A stretch of DNA of 64,000 bases. Source: JACCXG01 sp963834305 (lineage in GTDB: Bacteria > Acidobacteriota > Vicinamibacteria > Vicinamibacterales > 2-12-FULL-66-21). Under the pieces are notes generated by a model. It was given only the letters and a program-made list of their open reading frames with translations, made no database searches and was not told the DNA's origin. Within the stretch, counting starts at the first letter, position 1; each line of letters opens with the position of its first letter. Location of the stretch: contig CAWIAX010000003.1 of assembly GCA_963834305.1 (NCBI GenBank), forward strand, positions 682,001 through 746,000, in the 5' to 3' direction. Shown piece after piece: positions 11,494-19,561 of the stretch. Position numbers and translations under genes: made by a program.

Positions 11494-11642
11494 AAAAATG
11501 CGCCTCCGGCGAATGCACTGACGATGCCCGCTCCGGCTGGAGTGATGCGGGAGCCGGTGCGCAATCAGTTGGGCGGCCGGGTGATCCCGGCGTCAGTGGC
11601 GAAACGGCGCCTGCGCGGCCGGAGCGCCTGCGGCGCATTTTT
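11494..11642. repeat. Nested inverted-repeat element, copy 2
   Basis: Outer arms: AAAAATGCGCC at 11494-11504 and GGCGCATTTTT at 11632-11642, a perfect 11-base inverted repeat. The same inner CGCTCCGGC/GCCGGAGCG pair as copy 1 is present. The arms are intact in both copies while the centre differs, which suggests the fold rather than the loop is conserved. Confidence 0.78.
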
Positions 11643-11782
11643 CAGACTGCCGCTGTCGCGCTAGCCGAATCGCGCCGGCAGGCCGACATGGCTCGTCCGC
11701 CGCGCGCCGCGCGCCGGAGATTGGGCCTTGGCCCTTCGCCCTTCGCCCTTGGCCCTTCGCCCTTTGCCCTTTCCTCCCCTCG

Positions 11783-12800
11783 TCATGTCGTCAACACGAC
11801 TTTGCCGATGTTCTGTCGATCCTGGATGAAGCGGTGGGCGGCGGCCGCGTCCTCGAGGGGGAACGTGCGCGCGACCACCGGGGCGATCCGCCCCGCGTGC
11901 AGCTCGCTCATCAGCATCTCCATCTGCGGCGCCACCTGGCGCCCCTCGCCCCACAGGTGGCCGACGTGCAGGCCGAAAACGCCGCGGTTGCGGTTGATGA
12001 GCGAGAGGGGATCGAACCGGGGCGTGTCGCGCCACGCCTTGAACGCCCGGAACAGGCTGCGGCGCTCGCCCGGCGCGGCCGCCGACAGGCCGAAAATGAC
12101 CAGCCGGCCCAGGGGCGCCAGCATCCGGTAGCTCGACACGAAGCTGCGCCCGCCAATCGGATCGAGGATGACGTCCACGCCGCGGCCCCTGGTGATCTCG
12201 GCCACCGTGCGGGCCACATCGGCGCTGCGGTAGTCGATCGGGTGCTCGATCCCGAACGTCCGCAGCGCGGCATGTTTGTGGGCGGAGGCCGTGCCCAGCA
12301 CCGAGGCCCGTCTCAGCCGCGCCAGCTGCGTGGCCGCGACCCCGACGCCGCCGCCGGCGTTGTGGATGAGCACGGTTTCCCCCGGCGTCAGCGCGGCCAT
12401 GCGGTAGAGCGCCAGCGCGGCGGTCAGATAGTTCACCGGCACCGCCACCGCCTCCGAATCGCTGAGCGCGTCGGGGAAGTGGAACGCCCGCTCCGCCGGC
12501 ACCGTCACCACGTCGGCGTAGCCGCCGAACCGCGTCAGCGCCACGACGCGGTCGCCCTCGTGGAAGCCGGTCACCGACCGGCCGATCCCGTCGACCTGGC
12601 CGGCGACTTCGTAGCCCGCCACGAACGGCGGCTTCGGCGCGTCGGGATACAGCCCGAGGCGGGCCAGCACGTCCGCGAAGTTGATCCCCACGGCCCCGAC
12701 CCGGATGCGCACCTCGCCCTCGGCCGGAACCGGATCCGGGGACTCCCTGACGATCGAAGACATCCGGTGGGCCGTGGCGGGGGATGACAACCTGCCGCAT
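11783..12800 (-). CDS. Zinc-free quinone-oxidoreductase/VAT-1-like MDR-family reductase (one frameshift)
   Basis: Medium-chain dehydrogenase/reductase that probably uses NADPH to reduce a quinone or enone. It starts MRQVVIPRHGPPDV at 12800, then shifts frame near 12760 into ESPDPVPAEGEVRIRVGAVG. The catalytic-domain blocks are GINFADVLARLGLYP and YEVAGQVDGIGRSVTGF. The nucleotide-binding fold has NAGGGVGVAATQLA, and VDVILDPIGG follows. The structural-zinc Cys cluster and catalytic Zn ligands of alcohol dehydrogenases are absent. The late LFRAFKAWRDTPRFDP and VGHLWGEGRQVAPQM segments resemble VAT-1-like proteins. About 338 residues. Heptanucleotide arrays flank it on both sides in opposite orientation. 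Confidence 0.85.
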
Positions 12801-12831
12801 GGGTAGGGGAGGGTAGCACACGGGAAGGGCA

Positions 12832-12863
12832 GGGCGAAGGGCGAAGGGCGAAGGGCGAAGGGC
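12832..12863. repeat. Heptanucleotide array, inverted relative to those at 11.0-11.8 kb
   Basis: GGGCGAA repeats about four times here. It is the reverse complement of the CGCCCTT unit seen downstream of the reductase gene, so the reductase gene is bracketed by inverted heptamer arrays (11723-11771 and 12832-12863). Confidence 0.8.
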
Positions 12864-12985
12864 CGATACTTCCGGCATCTGCGCCGGCGGGTCCGGCCGG
12901 ACGGGCGCCGGGGGGTATGATGGCTCGCGGCCTGCTGGCCCGCGGGTCGCGGCCCCGTCGAGCTCAGGTGTGGCGCAGGGCGGTA

Positions 12986-14650
12986 ATGACATACGAGGAC
13001 TTCGACCTCTCCCTCGAGCGCACGGCCGGCGGGTTCGTGGCGCGCGTGCTCGAGGCTCCGGGCGGCCCGGTGCCGTTCCAGCTGCCCTTCAGCGAGGTCA
13101 GGCTCGAGAACTTCCTGCTCCGGCTCGGGCGCACCCGGCGGGTGGTGCGCCGTGTCGAGTCCACCGAGATGCAGGCAGCCAAGGCGTTCGGGTCCGCGCT
13201 CTTCGGGGCGGTCTTCAGCGGCGAGGTGGACACGGCCTTCCACGCCAGGCTCGAGGAGGTGAGAGCCCGCGGCATGGGGCTCCGCATCCGGCTGCACCTT
13301 GCCGACCCGGAGCTGGCCGACCTGCCGTGGGAATACCTGCACGATGCCCGGGTCAACCGGTTCCTCGCCCTGTCGATCCAGACGCCGCTCGTCCGCTACA
13401 TGAATCTGCCCGGAGCCATCCAGCCGATTGCGGTCACGCCGCCCATCCGCGCCCTGGTCATGATCTCGAGCCCGAGCGATTACCCGTCGCTCGACGTCGA
13501 GGCGGAGTGGACGAAACTCACGGCCGCGCTTGCCGATCTCCAGGCATCGGGGCAGATCTCGATCGACCGCCTGGACAACGCCACGCTGCCGGCGCTGCAG
13601 CGCAAGCTGCGCAAGGCGCAGTACCACATGTTCCACTTCATCGGCCACGGCGAGTTCGACCAGGCCGCACAGGAGGGGGTGCTGCTGCTCGAAGACGACA
13701 AGCACCGCGGCCACCGCGTCGGCAGCCAGTACCTCGGCATGCTGCTCCACGACCACGACTCGCTGCGCGTCGCGATCCTGAACGCCTGCGAAGGCGCCCG
13801 CACCTCGCGGCTCGACCCGTTCGCCGGCAGCGCGCAGACGCTCGTGCAGCAGGGGATCCCCGCCGTCATCGCCATGCAGTTCGAGATCGCGGACGATGTC
13901 GCCGGCACGTTCGCGCACGAGTTCTACGGCGCGCTCGCCGACGGCTACCCGATCGACGCCGCGCTGACCGAGGCGCGCAAGGCCATCTTCGCGGCCGGGC
14001 GCGATGTCGAATGGGGCACGCCGGTGCTGTATCTCCGCGCGCCCGACGGCCGCATCTTCGACGTCGACCGGCAGGGGCGGGCGGCACTGCCGCCGCGCAC
14101 GCCAATGACGACGGCGCCGGCCGCCCCGGCAGCCTCGGCGAGCGGCACCCTCACCGTCCTGGTGCAGGCGGCAGACGTGGCGCTGGCCAACGGCGAATAC
14201 CTCGAGGCGCTGGCGCTCCTCGCCCAGGCGCGGGCGATCGACGCCGGCTTGCCGGCGCTGCGCGAGCTCGCCGACCGGGCCGAGCAGCAGCGGGCGGTGG
14301 CCGAGACCCGCTCCCGGAGACGGCAGGCGCTCGACGGGCATCTTGCCGCGGCCTCCGACCTGATGGCCCGTTCGCAGTTCCAGGCGGCGCTCGTCCGGGT
14401 GCGCGAGGCGCTGCGCCTCAAGTCCGCGCACCCGGAAGCGCTGCGGCTCCGGGCCCGCATCCGGCAGTCGATGGCGCGCGAGCCTTCCCTGGCCGGGGCC
14501 GTTGCGGTGCCCGACGCCGTTGCAGGCGGGGCACCGGCGGGCACCCGCGAGCCGGCTCCGCCCGTGAGCCCGGCCGAGCGTGGCCACGACGCCCCGGCGC
14601 CGCGCCCCGCGGCGAACCCGGTCAACGATGAAAGCGATCTGATTGATTGA
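12986..14650 (+). CDS. Standalone CHAT-domain (caspase-like) protein with helical C-terminal region
   Basis: Predicted cysteine protease of the CHAT family (caspase/separase fold). The 554-residue protein starts ATG at 12986 (MTYEDFDLSLERTAGGFVAR). The N-terminal ~110 residues are a lead-in domain. The CHAT core covers about residues 110-370 and has both catalytic residues: His221 in FHFIGHGEF and Cys268 in ILNACEGARTS. The flanking VQQGIPAVIAMQFEIAD and FAHEFYGALADGYPIDAALTEAR blocks are typical. Residues ~395-500 are Ala/Arg-rich helices resembling TPR or coiled coil, and the tail is Pro/Ala-rich. There is no signal peptide or transmembrane helix, so it is cytoplasmic. Neighbours are metabolic and convergent argF ends four bases away, so the context gives no substrate. 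Proteolysis is inferred from the dyad. Confidence 0.85.
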   Translation: MTYEDFDLSLERTAGGFVARVLEAPGGPVPFQLPFSEVRLENFLLRLGRTRRVVRRVESTEMQAAKAFGSALFGAVFSGEVDTAFHARLEEVRARGMGLRIRLHLADPELADLPWEYLHDARVNRFLALSIQTPLVRYMNLPGAIQPIAVTPPIRALVMISSPSDYPSLDVEAEWTKLTAALADLQASGQISIDRLDNATLPALQRKLRKAQYHMFHFIGHGEFDQAAQEGVLLLEDDKHRGHRVGSQYLGMLLHDHDSLRVAILNACEGARTSRLDPFAGSAQTLVQQGIPAVIAMQFEIADDVAGTFAHEFYGALADGYPIDAALTEARKAIFAAGRDVEWGTPVLYLRAPDGRIFDVDRQGRAALPPRTPMTTAPAAPAASASGTLTVLVQAADVALANGEYLEALALLAQARAIDAGLPALRELADRAEQQRAVAETRSRRRQALDGHLAAASDLMARSQFQAALVRVREALRLKSAHPEALRLRARIRQSMAREPSLAGAVAVPDAVAGGAPAGTREPAPPVSPAERGHDAPAPRPAANPVNDESDLID

Positions 14651-14653
14651 GCG

Positions 14654-15661
14654 TCAGGCGAGCATCGCCAGCAGCGCCTTCTGGGTGTGCAGGCGGTTCT
14701 CGGACTGATCGAAGACGACCGAGGCTGGCGAGTCGATCACGGCGTCGGTGACCTCGTCGCCGCGGTGCGCCGGCAGGCAGTGCATGAAGAGCGCGTCGGC
14801 GCCCGCCTGCGCCATCAGGCGGGCATCGACCCGGTAAGGCGCGAAGATGGCCTGGCGGCCCTCTGCCTCGGCCTCCTGGCCCATCGAGGCCCAGACGTCG
14901 GTGTAGACGGCATCCGCGCCGCGCACGGCCTCCACCGGATCGTGCGTCACGAGGATCGAGGCGCCGGGATCGGCGCCGCCGGCAATCTCCTGCCGCGCCG
15001 CCTCCGTGAGCTCGTAGCCCGGCGGCGACGCGACCCGCACCGCCGCCCCCAGCATGGTGGCGGCCTGGGCCAGGGAGCGCGCGACGTTGTTGCTGTCGCC
15101 GACGTAGGCAACGGTCCGGCCGCGCAGGCTCCCCCAGTTCTCGATCATCGTCAGGCAGTCGGCCAGCGCCTGGCAGGGGTGCTCTTCGTTGGTCAGGGCG
15201 TTGACGACACGGAGGCGCGGCGCGGCGGCGGCAAAGGTCTCGACGCGCGACTGGGCGAACGTCCGCACGACCGCGGCGAACACCCACCGTTCGAGGTTGC
15301 GCGCCACGTCTTCGATGCTTTCGCGGCCGCCGAGGGCGGCGTCCGGGGGCGGCTCGATGACGTCGCCGCCGAGCTCGCGGACGGCAATCTGGAACGTCGC
15401 CCGCGTGCGCAGCGACGGTTTCTCGAAGAGCAGCGCCACGTGCCGTCCTTCGAGCGGACGGGCATGCGCCACGCCGCCGGCCCGGGCGCGCTTCAGCTCG
15501 CCGGCCAGCCGCAGGCAGGCCTCAAGGCCGGCGCGGTCGAAATCCGCGATCGACAGGAACCTGGTCGGCCTCGCCCCGCCACCTGTCGCGGCCGCGCCCG
15601 GCACGGCGTCTCCAGGTCCGGGAGCGGCGCCCGCCTCGCGCGGCAGGGGCCGGGCGCTCAC
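14654..15661 (-). CDS. argF: Ornithine carbamoyltransferase
   Basis: Forms citrulline from ornithine and carbamoyl phosphate. The carbamoyl-phosphate motif is FEKPSLRTRATFQ, followed by NEEHPCQALADCLT with the HPCQ signature. The ornithine loop is ADALFMHCLPAHRGDEV. It ends ENRLHTQKALLAMLA. A GTG at 15661 overlaps the argJ stop (GTGA) and gives 335 residues with a Pro/Ala-rich ~35-residue extension before RPTRFLSIADFDR; a GTG at 15604 would give 316 residues, closer to the usual length. It is the last gene of the minus-strand arg operon. Confidence 0.93.
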   Translation of the reverse strand: MSARPLPREAGAAPGPGDAVPGAAATGGGARPTRFLSIADFDRAGLEACLRLAGELKRARAGGVAHARPLEGRHVALLFEKPSLRTRATFQIAVRELGGDVIEPPPDAALGGRESIEDVARNLERWVFAAVVRTFAQSRVETFAAAAPRLRVVNALTNEEHPCQALADCLTMIENWGSLRGRTVAYVGDSNNVARSLAQAATMLGAAVRVASPPGYELTEAARQEIAGGADPGASILVTHDPVEAVRGADAVYTDVWASMGQEAEAEGRQAIFAPYRVDARLMAQAGADALFMHCLPAHRGDEVTDAVIDSPASVVFDQSENRLHTQKALLAMLA

Positions 15662-16875
15662 GTCCGGTACTCCGCGTTGATCCGGACGTAGTCGGCGCTG
15701 AGATCGCAGGACCACATCCGCGCCTCGCCGGGTCCGCCGGTGCCGAGGTCCACTTCGAGGTGGATGTCCGTGCCCGTGAGGTAGTCGGCCGCTTCCGGCG
15801 CGCGCTCGTCGTGCGGGGCCCCGTTGCTGAACAGCTCGACGGGGCCGACACGGACGCGGGCGCGCTCGAGCACCAGGGTGCGGGTGGCGCGGCCGGCAAC
15901 CGCGACCAGCCGCCCCCAGTTCGGGTCGCCGCCGTGCACGGCGGTCTTCACGAGCGGTGAGTTGGCGATGGCCCGCGCGGTCGTCTTGGCGTCGGCATGG
16001 GTCAGCGCGCCGGTCACGCGAATCGTGATGAGCTTCGTCGCTCCCTCGCCGCCGCGGACGATGTCGATGGCAAGCGGTTCGCACACCGCCTTGAGCGCGT
16101 CCACCAGGACGGGGAAGTCATGGTCCTCGATGGCGACGCCGCTGGCGCCGTTGGCGAGCGCGAACACGCAGTCGTTGGTCGAGCACTCGCCGTCGACGCT
16201 GATCGCGTTGAAGGTGTCCTCCACGGCCGCCCTCAGCGCGCGCTGGAGCAGCGCCGGCTCGACGCGGGCGTCGGTCGTGACGAACCCGAGCATGGTGGCC
16301 ATCAGCGGCTCGATCATGCCGGAGCCCTTGGCCATCCCGCCGACGCGGAACGTCCCGGCCGCGGCGGTGGCTTCCACGGCAATTTCCTTGGCAAACGGAT
16401 CGGTCGTCATGATCGCGCGGGCCGCATCGGCGCCGCCGTCAGGCGAGAGCGCGGCGGCGGCCTGGGTGATGCCGCGGGCCACTGCCGCCATCGCCAGCTT
16501 GACGCCGATGACGCCGGTGGACGCCACCAGCACCGCGTCGGGCGCACAGCCGACCGCGCCGGCGGCCAGGCGGGCCATCTCCACGGCGTCGGCGTAGCCG
16601 TCCGGTCCGGTGCAGGCGTTGGCGCAGCCGCTGTTGACGACGACGGCGGCGGCGCGCCCGGCCGACGACTGCAGGTGCTCGCGCGACACCAGGATGGGCG
16701 CCGCCTGCGCCACGTTGGTGGTGAAGACCGCGGCGGCCGACGCCGGGCGGTCGCTCACGAGCAGCGCCAGATCCGGCTTGCCGTTCGCCTTGATGCCGCA
16801 GGCCACGCCGGCGGCCCGGAACTCCGCCGGCGCGGTGACGCCGCCGGCGATCGCCTGCGCGCGGGTGGCGATCAT
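15658..16875 (-). CDS. argJ: Bifunctional ornithine acetyltransferase/N-acetylglutamate synthase
   Basis: Recycles the acetyl group from N-acetylornithine to glutamate. The 405-residue precursor starts MIATRAQAIAGGVTAPAEFR. FTTNVAQAAPILVSREHL, NSGCANACTGPDGY and VASTGVIG are conserved. The self-cleavage site and nucleophilic Thr lie in KGSGMIEPLMATMLGF. SVDGECSTNDCVFALANG and HGGDPNWGRLVAVAGRA follow, and the C-terminus is LSADYVRINAEYRT. The ATGA overlap with the acetyltransferase gene upstream and the GTGA overlap with argF show tight coupling. A separate N-acetylglutamate synthase is also present, so ArgJ may work mainly as the recycling enzyme. Confidence 0.95.
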   Translation of the reverse strand: MIATRAQAIAGGVTAPAEFRAAGVACGIKANGKPDLALLVSDRPASAAAVFTTNVAQAAPILVSREHLQSSAGRAAAVVVNSGCANACTGPDGYADAVEMARLAAGAVGCAPDAVLVASTGVIGVKLAMAAVARGITQAAAALSPDGGADAARAIMTTDPFAKEIAVEATAAAGTFRVGGMAKGSGMIEPLMATMLGFVTTDARVEPALLQRALRAAVEDTFNAISVDGECSTNDCVFALANGASGVAIEDHDFPVLVDALKAVCEPLAIDIVRGGEGATKLITIRVTGALTHADAKTTARAIANSPLVKTAVHGGDPNWGRLVAVAGRATRTLVLERARVRVGPVELFSNGAPHDERAPEAADYLTGTDIHLEVDLGTGGPGEARMWSCDLSADYVRINAEYRT

Positions 16876-17498
16876 GCCAGGACGGCCTCGGGGAGCGCCT
16901 GCTCGCTGTCGGCCTCGGCGCCGCCGCCCCCCGGCGCGACCGGCGTCAGCCGCAGCCGCTCGATGTTCAGCCGCCGCGGCGCCACGCCGCGGCCGTGAAT
17001 CATCGCCGCGGTCCGCTCGGGCGCGGCGCGCGTACCCTGGCGGAGCGTGAGCCGCACGGCGTATTGCCCGCAGCGCCGGAAGTGCGCGCAGCCGGTGCAG
17101 TCGTGCGCGATCTTCTCCGGCATCCAGAGATGCGGCACGATGGTGAAGCCGTGGCGGACGAAGTGCCCGGGATTGTGGGTGAACGCGCACAGCGTGTCGT
17201 ACCCGGCGACGGTCGCCCTTGTCGCGAGGTGGTCGATGATCCGGCTGCCAATGCGCTGGCCGCGGATCGGGGCGGCCACCACGAGCGAGCGCACCTCCGC
17301 GACGGCGGCGCTCAGCCGGGCGAGCTCCGCGCAGCCGACGACCGCGCCGTCCTGCTCGGCCACGAAGAACCGGCCGATGTGCTCGGCAATCTCCTCGATG
17401 GACCGCGGCAGGAGATGTCCGGCGTCGAGGTTGTCGGTCACCAGGCCGTGGATGGCCGGAACGTCCGCATACACAGCCGCACGCAGTTCCACGCTCAT
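16872..17498 (-). CDS. N-acetylglutamate synthase, short GNAT type
   Basis: Probably makes N-acetylglutamate, the first arginine intermediate. The 208-residue GNAT protein starts MSVELRAAVYADVPAIHGLV. The acetyl-CoA loop is AAPIRGQRIGSRIIDHLA. The later WMPEKIAHDCTGCAHFRRCG segment, with a CxxCxxxxxC cluster, is typical of single-domain ArgA-like synthases that lack the amino-acid-kinase domain. A ~40-residue Arg/Pro-rich tail follows. It overlaps both argD (ATGA) and argJ (ATGA), so it is embedded in the arg operon. Without the kinase domain, arginine feedback must differ from that of E. coli ArgA. Confidence 0.88.
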   Translation of the reverse strand: MSVELRAAVYADVPAIHGLVTDNLDAGHLLPRSIEEIAEHIGRFFVAEQDGAVVGCAELARLSAAVAEVRSLVVAAPIRGQRIGSRIIDHLATRATVAGYDTLCAFTHNPGHFVRHGFTIVPHLWMPEKIAHDCTGCAHFRRCGQYAVRLTLRQGTRAAPERTAAMIHGRGVAPRRLNIERLRLTPVAPGGGGAEADSEQALPEAVLA

Positions 17499-18715
17499 GA
17501 GCGTTCCCCCCCGATGGCGGCCCCGATCGCCGCATCCAGCAACCCCGCCATCTGTTCGACGTCCGCGGTCTCGACAATGAAGGGCGGCAGCAGCCGCAGC
17601 ACCGTGTCAGCCGTGCGGTTGATCAACAGGCCCCGCTCGAGCGCGGCCTCGACGACCGGCGCCGCCGGGCGGTCGAGCTCGACGCCCCAGATCACCCCGG
17701 CGCCACGCACGTCCACGACCGCCGGGTGCCGTGCCGCGACCCGGCGCAGCGCGCCGCCAATCTCTTCGCCGACTTCGGCCACGTGGTCGAGGAGGCCGGA
17801 GGTCAGCTCGTCGAGGAACACCAGCGCCGCGCGGCACGCCAGCAGGTTGCCGCCGTAGGTGCTGCCGTGATCGCCGTAGGCCGCCGCCGCCGCGACCCGC
17901 TCCGAGAACAGCGCGGCGCCGACCGGGACGCCGCCGCCGAGCGCCTTCCCGAGCGCCATCAGGTCGGGCTGCAGGCCGAGCACGCCCGAGTAGAACGGCA
18001 CCCCGGTGCGCCCCAGGCCGCACTGCACCTCGTCGGCGATGAGCAGCGCCCCGGTGTCGTGGCACGCCCGCGCAATCGCGTTGGCCAGCTCCTGGCTGAT
18101 CGGCCGGACGCCCCCCTCGCCCTGGAACGGTTCCACGATGATGGCCGCGGTGTCGTGGGTGACCGCCCGGAGCAGCGCTTCGGGATCGCTGTTCGAGACG
18201 AACGTCACCCCCTCGAGCAGCGGCGCGAACGGCGCCCGGTAGTGTTCGTCCCACGTCACCGACAGCGCCCCCATCGTCCGGCCATGGAAGCCGCGCTCGA
18301 AGGCGACGACGCGGCCTCGCGGCGTGCCTTGCGTGTGCCAGTAGCGGCGGGCGAACTTGAGGCAGGCCTCGACCGCCTCCGTGCCGGAGTTGCAGAAGAA
18401 CGTGCGCGACAGGCCCGACAGGGCCGAGAGCCGCGAGGCCACTTCCGACTGGAGCGGATGGAAGTAGAGGTTCGACGTGTGCAGGAGCTGGCCGGCCTGC
18501 TCGGCCAGCGCCGCCACCAGCTTCGGGTGGGCATGCCCGAGCGACGAGACGCCGATCCCGGAGATGAAGTCCAGGTAGGCGCGCCCCGTGGCGTCATACA
18601 TGCGGCAGCCGCTGCCGCGCTCGAACACGACGCAGGCCCGGCGGTACGTCTGGAGGACGTGGGCGCCGTCGAGCGCCATGATGTCAGCCGGCGTTGAATG
18701 TGTCGTGGTCGTCAT
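17495..18715 (-). CDS. argD: Acetylornithine aminotransferase
   Basis: PLP-dependent transaminase between N-acetylglutamate semialdehyde and glutamate. 406 residues from ATG 18715 (MTTTTHSTPADIMALDGAHV). Conserved features are SGIGVSSLGHAHPKLVAAL, FCNSGTEAVEACLKFAR, the cofactor-stacking FHGRTMGALSVT, IVEPFQGEGGV, LLIADEVQCGLGRTG with the PLP Asp, and the Schiff-base Lys in ALGKALGGGVPVGAAL. It overlaps the N-acetylglutamate synthase gene by four bases. Upstream, a hairpin with a U-rich run (18742-18783) separates it from argB. Confidence 0.95.
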   Translation of the reverse strand: MTTTTHSTPADIMALDGAHVLQTYRRACVVFERGSGCRMYDATGRAYLDFISGIGVSSLGHAHPKLVAALAEQAGQLLHTSNLYFHPLQSEVASRLSALSGLSRTFFCNSGTEAVEACLKFARRYWHTQGTPRGRVVAFERGFHGRTMGALSVTWDEHYRAPFAPLLEGVTFVSNSDPEALLRAVTHDTAAIIVEPFQGEGGVRPISQELANAIARACHDTGALLIADEVQCGLGRTGVPFYSGVLGLQPDLMALGKALGGGVPVGAALFSERVAAAAAYGDHGSTYGGNLLACRAALVFLDELTSGLLDHVAEVGEEIGGALRRVAARHPAVVDVRGAGVIWGVELDRPAAPVVEAALERGLLINRTADTVLRLLPPFIVETADVEQMAGLLDAAIGAAIGGERS

Positions 18716-18741
18716 GCTGCACTCCGCTCCGTCGTACTGCC

Positions 18742-18783
18742 AAAAAACGAAAACCAGGCCGGGCGCCGCTCGCGCGGGCCCGG
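18742..18783 (-). terminator. Hairpin with U-rich tail between argB and argD
   Basis: On the minus strand CCGGGC (18783-18778) pairs with GCCCGG (18764-18759) across a 13-base GC-rich loop, followed by CCTGG, TTTT, CG and TTTTTT. It begins directly after the argB stop, and argD starts 27 bases after the U-run. It looks like an internal terminator or attenuator that could lower expression of the distal arg genes. There is no room for an ordinary promoter between it and argD. Confidence 0.6.
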
Positions 18784-19560
18784 TCAGGAAACTCTGGTGC
18801 CGACTGCCCGATCGAAATCCTCGACGCCGCGCCCGGCGACGATGGAGACCTCGGCAACGCCGCGGGCGAGCGCGTGCCGGCACGCCGTGAGCTTGGCCAC
18901 CATGCCGGAATGCGCGGTGCCCGAATCCGTCAGCTGCTGCACCGCCGGCGCGGTCAGCTCGGGAATCGTCGCGCCGCTGCCGTCGAGCACGCCGGGCGTC
19001 GTCCCGGCCACGATCAGCCGTCGCGCGCCGAGGACGGCGGCCAGGTGCGCCGCGAAGGTGTCGGCGTTGACGTTGAGCAGGGCGCCGTCCGCCGCGACGC
19101 CGACGCTGGCCACCACCGGGATGTAGCCGAGGCGCAGCAGGTCGGCCATCAGCCCCGCGTCGCCGCCCGACGGTTCGCCGACCAGCCCGAGATCGACGCG
19201 CTCCCCGCTTATCGTCGCGAGCGGCGCGGCCTTCACGGCCAGCCCGATCCGGCCGTCGGCTCCGGTCAGCCCGACCGCCCGGCCGCCCAGCACGCCAACC
19301 GCGGCGACCAGCGCGGTGTTGGTGCGGCCGGCGAGCACCGAGACCACGCTGTCGAGCGTGGCGGCGTCGGTGATCCGGAGGCCGTCGGCAAACCGCGGCG
19401 TCAGGCCGCGCGCGCGCAGCTCGGCATCGATCGCGCGCCCGCCGCCATGGACGACCACGAGCGGCCCGCGCTGCGCCAGCCGGACGATGGCCGCGGCCGT
19501 TGTCTGCACGGCGGCGGCGTCTTCGAGCAGCTCGCCACCCAGCTTCAGGACCGTTGCCAC
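18784..19560 (-). CDS. argB: Acetylglutamate kinase
   Basis: Phosphorylates N-acetylglutamate, the second arginine step. The 258-residue amino-acid-kinase protein starts MATVLKLGGELLEDAAAV. The phosphate-binding motif is VVVHGGGRAID, the acetylglutamate-binding segment is FADGLRITDAATLD, and LLNVNADTFAAHLAAVLGA and GTAHSGMVAKLTACRHAL are near the C-terminus. It lacks the N-terminal helix of the hexameric arginine-inhibited kinases, so like E. coli ArgB it is probably dimeric and not inhibited by arginine. One base separates its start codon from the argC stop. Confidence 0.94.
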   Translation of the reverse strand: MATVLKLGGELLEDAAAVQTTAAAIVRLAQRGPLVVVHGGGRAIDAELRARGLTPRFADGLRITDAATLDSVVSVLAGRTNTALVAAVGVLGGRAVGLTGADGRIGLAVKAAPLATISGERVDLGLVGEPSGGDAGLMADLLRLGYIPVVASVGVAADGALLNVNADTFAAHLAAVLGARRLIVAGTTPGVLDGSGATIPELTAPAVQQLTDSGTAHSGMVAKLTACRHALARGVAEVSIVAGRGVEDFDRAVGTRVS

Positions 19561-19561
19561 G

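Larger units (their letters stand above)
11041..11771. repeat. Two ~348 bp tandem-like repeat units bounded by heptanucleotide arrays
   Basis: No gene is supported between 10958 and 11783. The region holds two near-identical units. Each begins with a run of a 7-base repeat (GGCCCTT / CGCCCTT / TGCCCTT) and continues with about 300 bases of shared unique sequence beginning CGCGTAGCGGCGCTTCCTGG. Arrays lie at 11041-11082, 11374-11429 and 11723-11771. The shared inner sequence is nearly base-for-base the same, with a few substitutions and short indels clustered in the middle. Open frames inside, rich in Arg, Lys and Gly, are by-products of the repeat. Confidence 0.88.

Noticed and set aside
11312..11638. 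Arg/Lys-rich frame inside the repeat unit, similar to one at 11020-11289
   Set aside because: Similarity follows from the duplicated DNA. Composition is low-complexity from the heptamer, and there is no ribosome site or domain.
11041..11771. CRISPR-like array
   Set aside because: Repeats are 7-mers in direct contact plus two long units; there are no regular spacers and no cas genes.
11783..14587. Very long minus-strand open frame (~930 codons) across the CHAT gene
   Set aside because: Only the part below about 12765 is protein-like (the reductase). The rest is the antisense of the CHAT gene and is open because high GC removes stop codons.
12986..14650. CHAT protein as a Craspase (TPR-CHAT) component
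   Set aside because: No type III-E effector, CRISPR array or partner gene is in the window.
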